Assembly: GCA_947451525.1 (NCBI GenBank)
Contig: CANFZM010000017.1
Span: forward strand, 1-59,141
DNA from: Flavobacteriaceae bacterium
GTDB lineage: Bacteria; Bacteroidota; Bacteroidia; Flavobacteriales; Flavobacteriaceae
Length of the DNA: 59,141 nucleotides
Direction of reading: 5' to 3'
Positions within the stretch are counted from its first letter, which is position 1; the number at the start of each line of letters is the position of its first letter. Under the pieces are notes generated by a model. It saw only the letters and a list, made by a program, of their open reading frames with translations. It searched no databases and had not been told where the DNA came from. Below, piece after piece: positions 34,101-41,586 of this stretch. A program made the translations under genes and the position numbers.

Positions 34101-34216
34101 AAGACCGAAAAGACCGAGAACTAAGTTTTGAAGACATTTTGCATTACCAAAAAATAGTTGTCGCTTTGAGTGAAACGGATAGAATTATGAAGGAAATTGA
34201 TACAATAGAAATTTAA
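31112..34216 (+). CDS. Single-chain type IIG/ISP-like restriction-modification enzyme
   Basis: A 1034-residue fused endonuclease and N6-adenine methyltransferase. The N-terminal nuclease has D54 (GAPDYVLTR) and E68-A-K70 (GYIEAK), a PD-(D/E)XK pattern. A helical linker leads to the methyltransferase: motif X region GVWYTPQPVVNFIV (327-340), motif I DPATGTGTF (390-398) and motif IV NPPY (508-511). The C-terminal part (about 650-1034) is the target-recognition region, ending in the family block FYIGGYQPCQKWLKDRK. No helicase is seen, so this is not a full translocating ISP enzyme. It protects the host by methylation and cuts unmodified DNA. Repeat-like DNA is read in frame at residues about 123-141 and 955-963. 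A DUF4238 gene follows after 6 bases. Confidence 0.9.
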   Translation: MTIQQYITKVETLYKTGNAREHSYRGDLQNLIMAILPDVLVTNEPARVDCGAPDYVLTRKDVPIGYIEAKDIGIDLGSKTLKEQFDRYKSGLSNLIFTDYLDFHFYKDGEFVTKIAIARLEKSTPPDGHPSKGGELIPMPENFEQFTQLIKNFALTVSQTIKSPTSLARMMAGKAKLMADVIEKSLNHDDQEGKRSQIKSQMLSFQQMLIHDIDNKAFADIYSQTIAYGMFAARYHDPTLPTFSRMEAAELIPKSNPFLRKLFQDIAGFDLDTRLTWIVDELVIIFLASDVAQIMRNFGKSTKQEDPVVHFYETFLGEYNPALRKARGVWYTPQPVVNFIVRAVDDILKTEFNLPQGLADTSKIKIKQNVQTNKGLKPLAEREVHKVQILDPATGTGTFLAEVIKHIYKKFEGQQGIWSKYVTNDLIPRLNGFELLMASYAMAHLKMDMLLTETGYKPTDDQRFKIFLTNSLEEAHPDSQTLFSSWLSDEADQANAIKRDAPVMVVMGNPPYSGESANKGEWIMNLMEDYKKEPGGKEKLKERNPKAINDDYVKFMRFGQHFIDKNGSGILAFINPHGYLDNVTYRGMRWNLLKTYDKIFTIDLHGNSKKKETSPDGSIDQNVFDIMQGVSVNLFVKTGKKKTEDLAEVFHYDLYGKRELKYNFLSENSIKSIPYNKLPNIAPNYFFVSKDFEDQKEYDKGFSINELFPTSTSGIKTHSDGTLVSFNKFNHSNELYNYRPFDIRNIEYDLNKVQRHRFSVMKHLLKENLSIMTCRQLSTFDFQHILVSKCLVDMCAVSLQTKETTYAFPLYLYPETTTQQNLIYEVARSPNLNPEIVKQIAEVLGLTFTNEKEETPNTFAPIDLLDYIYAVLHSPSYREKYKEFLKIDFPRVPAPQDHATFWQLVKLGGELRQIHLLESPIVEKYSTQYPEDGDNVVRKPRFVINTPEASTTNNETASSLAVTGNVYINETQYFANVPATAWEFYIGGYQPCQKWLKDRKDRELSFEDILHYQKIVVALSETDRIMKEIDTIEI
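31480..31540. repeat. GC-rich palindromic repeat inside the restriction gene
   Basis: CCCCTCC-AAA-GGAGGGG is a perfect 7-bp stem flanked by CCCGATGGGC and CCCGATGCCCG. It encodes STPPDGHPSKGGELIPMPEN in frame. Its base composition is far from that of the surrounding AT-rich gene. It lies in a linker just after the nuclease domain. Confidence 0.65.
33974..33999. repeat. Repeat-like block inside the restriction gene, C-terminal part
   Basis: GAGACTGCTTCG, TCCCTCGCAGTGAC resembles the widely dispersed repeat GAGATTGCTTCG...CGCAATGAC that I recall from many Bacteroidetes genomes. It is read in frame as ETASSLAVT between two conserved blocks. Confidence 0.5.
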
Positions 34217-34222
34217 TTAAAA

Positions 34223-35125
34223 TTGAGTATTCCTAAAAATCATCATTACGTATCAAGAAATTTAATTGATAAATTTATAAACATGAATAATTCTTTCTTT
34301 GTCTATGACAAACAGAAAGAAAAACACTATACTCAAAAATCAAGCAGAAGAATATTTAGTGAAAATGATTTAAATACAATTATAGACAAAGAAGGAAATA
34401 TCAATCAAGAAGAAGTAGAAAATGTTTTGAATTTAAATTTTGAACAGGACTTTCCTATACATTACGAAAAAATAAATAACCTTTTGCAAGATAATGATGA
34501 TTCTTATTTGTCAAAAATATCAGAAAGTGGTGAATTAGAGGCGTCTCTAACTTATCTATTAAGGCATGGAATAATTGGAATTTTTAGAAACCCTATAGAA
34601 ATATCAACTACAAATGACACAATATTTGCAATGTTTGAAACAATTGGTAAAAATGCTACAAATGAATTAAAAAAAGAGATTTTAACTCTAAACGATTATT
34701 ATAAGCCTGTAAAAAACAAATTCTATATAAACTTTAAAAAATTATGTGATGGAATTATTGAAAATATGGGAGAATGTGTTTTTTCGATATTCATAGCACC
34801 TTTAGATGATTTTTTTATACTTCCTGACAGCACTTCATTTCATGAAAGAGCAAATTTAATTGATGATGTTGTATATAACGGTCAAATTTTGTCATCCCCT
34901 AGCATGTCAGTAGTTAGAGTTGGATATCCAATAAATAGTCGAATATTTATAATGATTGAATCAAAAAAAATTAGTTTAAATAAAACCAATAGACTAATAC
35001 ATATTGACAGTTCAATTGTATTGACAATTAATAAAATATTATACTCTGCAGCAAATTCAAAGATAATTTGTAAAAGTGAAGTTTATTTAAAATCTTTAAT
35101 TACATCTTTGTCAAGTGATAATTAA
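34223..35125 (+). CDS. DUF4238 family protein, TTG start
   Basis: A 300-residue protein with the DUF4238 hallmark at its N-terminus, PKNHHYVSRNLIDKF. The only start that includes this motif is TTG at 34223; the first ATG (34283) would remove it. The rest is helical and acidic, without membrane segments. Internal features are ASLTYLLRHGIIGIFRNP and IFIAPLDDFFILPDS, typical of the family. The function of DUF4238 is not established. The gene lies 6 bases after the restriction-modification gene and so is probably cotranscribed; it may be an accessory of that defence locus. The base composition is more AT-rich than the upstream half of the locus. Confidence 0.8.
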   Translation: MSIPKNHHYVSRNLIDKFINMNNSFFVYDKQKEKHYTQKSSRRIFSENDLNTIIDKEGNINQEEVENVLNLNFEQDFPIHYEKINNLLQDNDDSYLSKISESGELEASLTYLLRHGIIGIFRNPIEISTTNDTIFAMFETIGKNATNELKKEILTLNDYYKPVKNKFYINFKKLCDGIIENMGECVFSIFIAPLDDFFILPDSTSFHERANLIDDVVYNGQILSSPSMSVVRVGYPINSRIFIMIESKKISLNKTNRLIHIDSSIVLTINKILYSAANSKIICKSEVYLKSLITSLSSDN

Positions 35126-35186
35126 TAATTCTAAAAGAATATTATTGTATCAAAATATCAAAATTGTCAAGAGAAAGGAAATCAAA

Positions 35187-35221
35187 AAACGCAAACCTTT
35201 ATAAATTAAAGATTTGCGTTT
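35187..35221 (-). terminator. Terminator of the tRNA-Leu gene
   Basis: AAACGCAAA / TTTGCGTTT stem with a T run on the minus strand, directly downstream of the tRNA. It may also stop plus-strand transcripts from the DUF4238 gene. Confidence 0.75.
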
Positions 35222-35228
35222 CTAAAAG

Positions 35229-35310
35229 TGCGGATAATAGGACTCGAACCTACACGCCTTGCGGCACCAGATCCTAAGTCTGGCATGTCTACCAATTTCA
35301 CCATATCCGC
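35229..35310 (-). tRNA. tRNA-Leu(UAG)
   Basis: Read on the minus strand it begins GCGGATATGGTGAAATTGGT and ends TTCGAGTCCTATTATCCGC plus discriminator A. The acceptor pairs GCGGATA with TATCCGC. The anticodon arm CCAGA-CTTAGGA-TCTGG gives anticodon TAG. A long variable arm (TGCCGCAAGGCGT) marks a class II tRNA, as leucine requires. CCA is not encoded. It reads toward the terminator at 35187-35221. Confidence 0.97.
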
Positions 35311-35389
35311 GAAAATTGTGAGTGCAAATATAATAATAAAAATCAATTACAAATTATGATTTACGAATTTTTTTTAAAACTCTTTTTTG

Positions 35390-35397
35390 TATTTTTG
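35390..35397 (+). promoter_or_regulatory. -7 promoter element of the dipeptidase gene
   Basis: TATTTTTG is a perfect TAnnTTTG match, 23 bases before the ATG at 35421. A T-rich stretch about 20 bases upstream could serve as -33. Confidence 0.45.
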
Positions 35398-35420
35398 AAA
35401 TTCCAAACAAACATTTAAAA

Positions 35421-36809
35421 ATGAACAACATAAAAAATTACGTTCAAGAAAATAAAGAACGTTTCATCAATGAATTGGTTGAATTATTGAAGATCCCTTC
35501 GGTAAGTGCTGATTCTGCTTATGCTCATGATGTTATTGCTACTGCAAATGCCGTAAAAGATAGCCTTGAAAAAGCAGGTTGTAAAATAGTAGAGATTTGT
35601 GAAACTCCCGGATATCCAATTGTTTATGGAGAACACATTATCGATAAAAACCTACCAACAGTTTTGGTTTATGGTCATTACGATGTACAACCACCAGATC
35701 CTATTGAACTTTGGACTTCTCCTCCATTTGAACCGGTTATTAAAACTACCGAGATTCATCCAGAAGGAGCGATTTTTGCCCGTGGTGCTTGTGATGACAA
35801 AGGTCAGATGTACATGCACGTAAAAGCATTTGAATACATGATTGCTACCAATAATTTGCCTTGCAATGTAAAATTCATGATTGAAGGTGAAGAAGAAGTT
35901 GGTTCTAAATCGTTAAGTTGGTTTGTAGAACGCAACCAAGAAAAACTGGCTAATGATGTAATATTAATTTCCGATACTGGAATGATATCCAATCAACAAC
36001 CATCTATAACTACAGGTTTACGTGGTTTAAGTTATGTAGAAGTAGAAGTTACTGGACCAAACAGAGATTTACATTCTGGTTTATATGGAGGTGCCGTGGC
36101 GAATCCGATAAATGTATTGACCAAAATGATTGCTTCCCTACACGATGAAAACAATCATATTACCATTCCAGGATTTTATGATAACGTAGAGGAACTATCT
36201 GCTGCCGAAAGAGCCGAAATGGCTAAAGCGCCTTTTAGTTTAGAAAACTACAAAAAAGCATTAGATATTGAAGATGTTTATGGTGAAACTGGATATGTTA
36301 CTAACGAGAGAAACGCCATCAGGCCAACGCTAGACGTAAACGGAATATGGGGTGGATATACAGGAGAGGGCGCTAAAACTGTTATTGCTAGCAAAGCTTT
36401 TGCTAAAATATCTATGCGATTGGTTCCTAATCAAGATTGGGAAGAAATCACCGAGTTATTTACTAAGCATTTTGTAAGTATCGCTCCAAAATCGGTAAAA
36501 GTGAAAGTAACGCCGCATCATGGTGGTCAAGGCTATGTAACCCCAATTGATAGCATTGGATATAAAGCCGCAAACAAGGCGTATACCGAAACTTTTGGCG
36601 TTCCCGCAATTCCCGTTCGATCTGGAGGAAGTATTCCTATTGTAGCATTATTTGAAAAAGAATTGAAATCAAAAACTATATTGATGGGTTTTGGTTTAGA
36701 TTCAGATGCTATTCACTCACCTAACGAACATTTTGGAATATTTAATTATTTAAAAGGCATTGAAACTATTCCTTTATTTTACAAATATTTTGTAGAGTTA
36801 AATAAATAG
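35421..36809 (+). CDS. M20-family dipeptidase
   Basis: A 462-residue metallopeptidase. Zinc-site motifs are visible: VYGHYDVQPPDP (His86, Asp88), GACDDKGQM (bridging Asp), MIEGEEEVGS (Glu-Glu) and the last ligand in SDAIHSPNEHFG. The dimerisation domain lies at about 200-310 (DLHSGLYGGAVANPI). This is the cytosolic dipeptidase branch (M20, carnosinase/CNDP-like), which splits dipeptides to amino acids. There is no signal peptide. It is a single gene with a promoter element upstream and two hairpins downstream. Confidence 0.93.
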   Translation: MNNIKNYVQENKERFINELVELLKIPSVSADSAYAHDVIATANAVKDSLEKAGCKIVEICETPGYPIVYGEHIIDKNLPTVLVYGHYDVQPPDPIELWTSPPFEPVIKTTEIHPEGAIFARGACDDKGQMYMHVKAFEYMIATNNLPCNVKFMIEGEEEVGSKSLSWFVERNQEKLANDVILISDTGMISNQQPSITTGLRGLSYVEVEVTGPNRDLHSGLYGGAVANPINVLTKMIASLHDENNHITIPGFYDNVEELSAAERAEMAKAPFSLENYKKALDIEDVYGETGYVTNERNAIRPTLDVNGIWGGYTGEGAKTVIASKAFAKISMRLVPNQDWEEITELFTKHFVSIAPKSVKVKVTPHHGGQGYVTPIDSIGYKAANKAYTETFGVPAIPVRSGGSIPIVALFEKELKSKTILMGFGLDSDAIHSPNEHFGIFNYLKGIETIPLFYKYFVELNK

Positions 36810-36828
36810 TTATTTCTATATACAAAAG

Positions 36829-36866
36829 AATCCGCTTCTTCTTAATTGAAAAAGCGGATTTATTTT
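36829..36866 (+). terminator. Terminator of the dipeptidase gene
   Basis: AATCCGCTT / AAGCGGATT, 9-bp stem, followed by a T-rich run on the plus strand. Confidence 0.8.
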
Positions 36867-36895
36867 TTGTTTTAAAATTAAAAAAAAGCATAAAA

Positions 36896-36920
36896 AAAAC
36901 GGAACATAAAGTTCCGTTTT
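36896..36920 (-). terminator. Terminator of the HNH-type gene
   Basis: AAAACGGAAC / GTTCCGTTTT, 10-bp stem with a 5-base loop, 18 bases beyond the stop of the minus-strand gene. On that strand a T run follows. Confidence 0.75.
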
Positions 36921-36937
36921 CCGTAGGTTAATCTATA

Positions 36938-37537
36938 TTAAATTTTAATCTGGGACCAGTTTTCACCGCTTTTAATTCGTCTAATTTGCATTTCGCTAAC
37001 TCCAAATTGTTTTGCAATCATTTTTAATCGCGTTTTTTGATCTGGTTTAGCCAACAGTTTTTTTATAAGCATTACCTTGGTAACGGTTAATTTTCTGCCA
37101 TCCGAATTTAAGTTGTGTTCTATTAATTTTTTTTGCGCTTCCTTAACAAAAGGGCTTGTTTTACTGTGGGCAATCATTTCTTCTTTAGTAGCCCATTTTA
37201 AATTTCGATAATCATCATTATCTCGTTTTCTATCCAAATGCAATACATAAGTTTGTTCTTCAGACATTTTTGGCAAAAAATATTCGGCAACTAACTTAGA
37301 GATAAATAAATGTTTATTTTTAATTACACCATTAGTATATATTTTATATTTAAAAAGTCGGTATCCATCGGAGGAGCCGCCTTTTAGTTCCCTGCAAACA
37401 TTAATGTCTTCTGCAAAACTTATTAATCTTCCTTTGTTGGAAACGGCATATCGTAATTTCAATTTATCCTCCACCACAATTTCTCTAAACTCTTCGTTAG
37501 GATAAATTCGAATTGGTTTCATTAAATCTAATTTCAT
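36938..37537 (-). CDS. HNH-endonuclease-like protein with NUMOD/HTH features
   Basis: A 199-residue protein. The N-terminal half resembles NUMOD4-type domains (LRYAVSNKGRLISFAEDI). The central YVLHLDRKRDNDDYRNLKWAT has the spacing of an HNH endonuclease (His, then D-N, then N-L-K-W). The C-terminal KMIAKQFGVSEMQIRRIKSG is a helix-turn-helix. Homing endonucleases share this layout, but no intron or intein is visible next to it. The second His of a canonical HNH motif is replaced by Asn, as is common in this subgroup. It may be a domesticated DNA-binding regulator. Activity is uncertain. Confidence 0.75.
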   Translation of the reverse strand: MKLDLMKPIRIYPNEEFREIVVEDKLKLRYAVSNKGRLISFAEDINVCRELKGGSSDGYRLFKYKIYTNGVIKNKHLFISKLVAEYFLPKMSEEQTYVLHLDRKRDNDDYRNLKWATKEEMIAHSKTSPFVKEAQKKLIEHNLNSDGRKLTVTKVMLIKKLLAKPDQKTRLKMIAKQFGVSEMQIRRIKSGENWSQIKI

Positions 37538-37571
37538 CTAAAAACTTTTCTTTACTATTAATATTTTTGTG

Positions 37572-37931
37572 TTATTGAATCAAATCTTTTTGCAATAAAT
37601 TTTGATTAATGATTTTTAGCAATTCATGTTTATTGCTATTAAAATTCAAAACTATTGCATCTTCATAGTTTAATCCTTCTATCTTATCTTCAATAACCTT
37701 ATTAGGAGCGCCAATAAAAAAATGGTCAATTTTGTAATATACTTTTATCAAATTTAAAAAATCATCCATGTCGTTTACTACAAAGAAACAGGCATCATAT
37801 CCTTTAATATTATCTAATAAAAAATTTTTCTTACTAGTACAGACATCAATATCCATTTTAGTAGAATAATAATGTTTAATAAGAGAAGAAAATCCCTTAG
37901 AGGTATCGTAGATATATGTTTTTTTAATCAT
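37572..37931 (-). CDS. Hypothetical protein, possibly a degenerate receiver domain
   Basis: A 119-residue soluble protein I do not firmly recognise. The alternation of hydrophobic strands and helices (KTYIYDTSKGF, then YDACFFVVNDMDDF, HFFIGAPNK and a final helix HELLKIINQNLL) resembles the alpha/beta order of response-regulator receiver domains. The acidic pair and the phosphate-accepting Asp are not where they should be. It is separated from the HNH-type gene by 34 bases on the same strand, so it is probably cotranscribed with it. The start ATG at 37931 follows an A/T-rich leader. The fold assignment is a guess. Confidence 0.55.
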   Translation of the reverse strand: MIKKTYIYDTSKGFSSLIKHYYSTKMDIDVCTSKKNFLLDNIKGYDACFFVVNDMDDFLNLIKVYYKIDHFFIGAPNKVIEDKIEGLNYEDAIVLNFNSNKHELLKIINQNLLQKDLIQ

Positions 37932-38393
37932 TTTTTTTAATGATTGATTTCTAACTAAATAAAATTGAGATAGTTAAAAAACAATTTGTGAGTAAATTTT
38001 TAACAATTTTAAAAAATAGCAAAGAATTACAAATTAGCAATAACACAAGATAAATTTCAATGGAAAACTAAAATTTAAATAAAAACAAGTAATTATTTGT
38101 TGATTAATTTTAAAGAATTATTTCTTTGAAATTTCAATAGTAAAAATAATTCATTAAGTGTTTTATTGATTTTTATTTCGTCGAAAGGCCAAATATTTAA
38201 GTTAAAAAGTCTATTTTTAACGACTAAAGAAACTAGTGCTTTTTTTCAAAAAAAATAAAAAAAGAAGGATTTCAAATTAAATGAAGTTTTAATTAAAACC
38301 ATTATAGTTCTAATTACTGTTAAATTTGGAAAATGGAATTATTTTCTAAACAGTCAAACTAATTAGAAAATTCGTTGAAGAAAAGGAATAGAA
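37932..38393. other. Long AT-rich intergenic region, no gene seen
   Basis: 462 bases with no convincing gene. It must hold the promoter of the leftward 119-residue gene and the end of the signalling operon. A weak 9-bp hairpin, ATTTTCTAA / TTAGAAAAT at 38341-38371, could terminate the latter. No perfect TAnnTTTG was found. Confidence 0.5.
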
Positions 38394-39098
38394 TTATAAA
38401 AGATTTATAGACTCCATCAATATTGGTCGGTTGTTTTTACTAACCGGTATTAAATCCTTACCAATCAAAACGGTAGAATCTTGGATATCTATAATTTTAT
38501 TTACGTTTATGATATAAGATCTGTGGATTTTTAAAAATGAAGTTTTAGGTAACTTATCTTCAATTTTCTTTAATGTAGTATGCACTGTATAGTTGCTTCC
38601 TTCGGTTTTTATTAAGATATAATCGCCATTGGCTTGAATGAAATTTATAGAAGAAATATCAATTTTAATTAATCGTTTATCAATATTTACATAGATTTCT
38701 TTAGTAGACAAATCAGAAGAACTGGAGGATGTTAGAGGCTGTTCTCTTTTTATTCCAACTCTTTTAACGGCTCTGTTAAATCGGTCTTCATTTATAGGTT
38801 TTATAAGGTAATCTGCTATACAATTATAGTTAAATGCATCTAAAGCAAAGTTTTTATCTGTAGTCACTAAGATAACTTTAGGTGGATTTTTAATGGTTTG
38901 CACAAAATCAAACCCAGAAAAATTAGGCATGTGAATGTCTAAAAATATTAAGTCTACTTTGTTAGCATTGAGATATTTAATAGCATCAATGGCATTGGAG
39001 AATTGTTCTACCAATATGAGTTTTTCCGATTTTAATATTAAAATGGATAGAACTTCTCTAGCTAGTTTTTCGTCGTCAATAATGATACATTTAATCAT
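38394..39098 (-). CDS. LytTR-family response regulator
   Basis: A 234-residue response regulator. The receiver (1-125) has the acidic pair Asp8/Asp9 (IIIDDEKLAREVL), the phosphoacceptor Asp54 (IFLDIHMP), and the conserved Thr and Lys (VTTDK, YLIKP). The LytTR DNA-binding domain (about 135-234) shows INFIQANGDYILIKTEG, LKKIEDKLP and FLKIHRSYIINVNKI. It would bind DNA when phosphorylated. It is the last gene of a six-gene signalling operon, 12 bases after the HPt gene, and is the natural output of the relay. Confidence 0.95.
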   Translation of the reverse strand: MIKCIIIDDEKLAREVLSILILKSEKLILVEQFSNAIDAIKYLNANKVDLIFLDIHMPNFSGFDFVQTIKNPPKVILVTTDKNFALDAFNYNCIADYLIKPINEDRFNRAVKRVGIKREQPLTSSSSSDLSTKEIYVNIDKRLIKIDISSINFIQANGDYILIKTEGSNYTVHTTLKKIEDKLPKTSFLKIHRSYIINVNKIIDIQDSTVLIGKDLIPVSKNNRPILMESINLL

Positions 39099-39110
39099 AG
39101 AAATGTAGGC

Positions 39111-39431
39111 TTATAAATTTTGGATAAAGTTAGTTATAATTTTTAAAATAGATTCAAACTCTTTTTTATATTCGTAAGAATTTTCTCGAAGATTTTGCTC
39201 GTATTGATGGGCTAAATTATACCCATTATCAAGACCTAAAAGCCCTATTTTATGCTTTAATTTGTGTACTGCCTCAGCAGTTTCTTTACTGTTAACTGCC
39301 AAAACATTTTGATTGTAACTTTCTATCTGTTGTGGAAATTCACTTTTTAATATAGAAATAAGGGTGTTAATTATTTCTTGCTCTCCATTTGCAATTTGAT
39401 TAAAATAATCTAAGTTAGGCTGTTCTTCCAT
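39111..39431 (-). CDS. Histidine phosphotransfer (HPt) protein
   Basis: A 106-residue helical protein. The block AEAVHKLKHKIGLLGLDNG matches the HPt motif HxLKG, with phospho-acceptor His56; the usual Gly after LK is His60 here. It carries phosphate between receivers and kinases in multistep relays. It starts 2 bases after the kinase stop and is followed by the LytTR gene. A free-standing HPt next to two histidine kinases and two receiver proteins strongly suggests a phosphorelay. Confidence 0.88.
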   Translation of the reverse strand: MEEQPNLDYFNQIANGEQEIINTLISILKSEFPQQIESYNQNVLAVNSKETAEAVHKLKHKIGLLGLDNGYNLAHQYEQNLRENSYEYKKEFESILKIITNFIQNL

Positions 39432-39433
39432 GT

Positions 39434-40456
39434 TTATTTGTGTAGAGTAAAAAAGAAAGTTGTGCCAATATTTTCTTGGCTATCTAACCATATTTTTTCG
39501 TTGCTATTGTCTAATATCCTTTTAACAATAGACAATCCAATACCACTAGATTTATCATCATCATTTATAGATTCAAATATTTGAAATATTTTGGTTTGAT
39601 TTTTTTTAGAGATTCCCACTCCATTATCTTTAATAGAAAAAACGAAGTGATCTTCTTCTTCTACATAGGATATTTCAACTGTTCCGCTTGGTTTATCATT
39701 AAAATTTATAGCATTACTAATTAAATTTTGAAATAATTGCTGCATTCTAAACCCATCATTTCTTATTACAGGTAATTTATTTTTTATGATTATTTCAATA
39801 TGAGAAGGTATAAAAATCATATTAATAATATTATTTACCTGATCGTTTAAATCTACATCTTCCAAAACAATATCTACTTTGTCTATTTTAGAATAAGTCA
39901 AAATCCCCTGAATGAGGTGGTTCATTTTTTCAACTTTCTTCTGAATTAAAGAAAAATAATTATTTGTTTTTTCATTGAAACTTTTTTCGTTATCTTCTTT
40001 TATCCAGGTAATTAAAGAATGGATGCTTCGTAAAGGAGATTTTAAATCGTGGGAAACTATATGAGCATATTCGTTTAACGATTGGTTTTGCTTTTCAAGA
40101 TTTTTAAGCAATTCTTCTCGTTGTTTATTGATTTTTATTATTTCAATAGTTTGTTGTTTAATATAATCGGAAGTATTAAAATCGTTTAATGCTTCATTAG
40201 TATTACTATCTAAACTCATAGAATTTAATATAAATTCTAAGTTTTTATTGATTTCTTTCAAACTATCCGATTCGTCTCTTAATTTTTGATTTGCCTGATA
40301 CAATTCGTCCGAACTAATTTTCATGGAATGTTGTAAAATAGCAATTTGATCTTCATAGTTTGTATAAGATTCATTAATAGACCCCAAAAACTGATCCATG
40401 TGATTTAACCCATTATTTAAATGCTTTCCTATCTGTCTTTTTAGTAATGAATTCAT
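39434..40456 (-). CDS. Sensor histidine kinase without obvious input domain
   Basis: A 340-residue soluble kinase. Residues 1-130 are helical, probably coiled coil, with no membrane segment or PAS domain. The H-box is IVSHDLKSPLRSIHSL (His136). The catalytic domain shows the N-box LFQNLISNAINF, G1 IKDNGVGI and G2 SSGIGLSIVKRI. The C-terminal half closely resembles that of the large PAS kinase in the same operon, so they are paralogues. Its gene overlaps the FIST gene stop by one base. Because it lacks an input domain, the neighbouring FIST protein is a candidate partner. Confidence 0.93.
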   Translation of the reverse strand: MNSLLKRQIGKHLNNGLNHMDQFLGSINESYTNYEDQIAILQHSMKISSDELYQANQKLRDESDSLKEINKNLEFILNSMSLDSNTNEALNDFNTSDYIKQQTIEIIKINKQREELLKNLEKQNQSLNEYAHIVSHDLKSPLRSIHSLITWIKEDNEKSFNEKTNNYFSLIQKKVEKMNHLIQGILTYSKIDKVDIVLEDVDLNDQVNNIINMIFIPSHIEIIIKNKLPVIRNDGFRMQQLFQNLISNAINFNDKPSGTVEISYVEEEDHFVFSIKDNGVGISKKNQTKIFQIFESINDDDKSSGIGLSIVKRILDNSNEKIWLDSQENIGTTFFFTLHK

Positions 40457-41586
40457 TATTCGCTTATAAGGGTTACTGTCATTGTTTGATTATGAAGGTT
40501 GGTGTAATCATTACCATTAAATGGTGCTATTTGACCATAAGAATAAAACCCTGTCATTGTAGTTAAATCACCTAAGGTCTCTTTTACATATTCTGTTTCT
40601 TCTCCAACACGACTATTCATAACTAATTTTCTACCTATACAACTAACTAAAACTGCAATTTCGGCCTTTTTTTCTCTATTTTTCATCGCTAATTCGGTTG
40701 CAAATTGTGCCCCATCTATTATTGCGTCTATAGAAGCCATCATTAATTGTACTTTGGAATTTTCAGGTGCATCTCCCGCTAATATTAATGCTTTTTGAGA
40801 TTCATCTATGCCTAATATGGTTCTTACAACGGGTTGTTTCTTCCCTTCATAGGTAATGTTTAAAGGAAAAGATAAGGATGCCGAGGGTAATCCTATTGCT
40901 CTATGAGCCAAATGATTTTTATATACATCCAACGCTGGTTTGTCATCAATTTCAAAGAGAATATTGTCTTTAGATTTGGTTATTTTTCGTTCTGGCCCAA
41001 AAGGAAACCAGCCTCCAGCACTAGCATAGGTTACTTCTAATGCTTCTCCATATAAACCAATTAAAACTACTTCTCCAGATTTTGGAGTTTCTTTATAGGA
41101 AGAGATTGTTTTTTCAAAACGGGCATCATCACCACTTAAACCTCCTGTAATGGCAATTGATTTACTAAGATTATTTTCTATTCCTTCAATTAATTTGCTT
41201 CCATCCAATAAACCATCAGAAAAAACAAAAAGATGTTTTAATTTTTCTTTAGGTAATTTTTCTAAAAGTGCTTCTCCAAGTAAATTTGGTTGGAAATTAA
41301 AATTAGAAATATTTTCTCTTTCTATAACAAAGGTGCTGTTTTCTAACTCAATTGCGGTAACTGAAATAGAATTATCCAACATACCACTATCTAGTATTTC
41401 GCCACAGGTGGAGCAAAAAACAATATGTTCGTAAGGAAATTCCTCTTGAATAGTATTTAAAACCGTTTCATCTTCTAATAAATACCTATTTCCAAAAACT
41501 AATACTAATGGATTTTTTAAGACAATTTTATCTTGTAAATAGTTCCACTCATCTTTTCTAGATTGCGAGGCTTGAATGATTTTCAT
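40456..41586 (-). CDS. FIST-domain sensor protein (NosP-like)
   Basis: A 376-residue protein made of FIST_N (about 20-210) and FIST_C (about 220-360). Family marks are VFGNRYLLEDETVL, STCGEILDSGM, ITGGLSGDDARFEK, EVVLIGLYGEALEVTYASAGGW and the C-terminal VLVSCIGRKLVMNSR and MTGFYSYGQIAPF. FIST proteins bind small ligands, and a subset (NosP) binds heme and senses nitric oxide through a partner histidine kinase. Here it is flanked by two kinases and overlaps both genes (by 4 bases upstream and 1 base downstream), which implies tight coupling. Whether it binds heme cannot be read from the sequence. Confidence 0.9.
   Translation of the reverse strand: MKIIQASQSRKDEWNYLQDKIVLKNPLVLVFGNRYLLEDETVLNTIQEEFPYEHIVFCSTCGEILDSGMLDNSISVTAIELENSTFVIERENISNFNFQPNLLGEALLEKLPKEKLKHLFVFSDGLLDGSKLIEGIENNLSKSIAITGGLSGDDARFEKTISSYKETPKSGEVVLIGLYGEALEVTYASAGGWFPFGPERKITKSKDNILFEIDDKPALDVYKNHLAHRAIGLPSASLSFPLNITYEGKKQPVVRTILGIDESQKALILAGDAPENSKVQLMMASIDAIIDGAQFATELAMKNREKKAEIAVLVSCIGRKLVMNSRVGEETEYVKETLGDLTTMTGFYSYGQIAPFNGNDYTNLHNQTMTVTLISE

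Noticed and set aside
37932..38393. Possible small RNA or missed gene in the 462-base gap
   Set aside because: No open frame of note, no strong promoter and only a weak AT hairpin; nothing can be supported.
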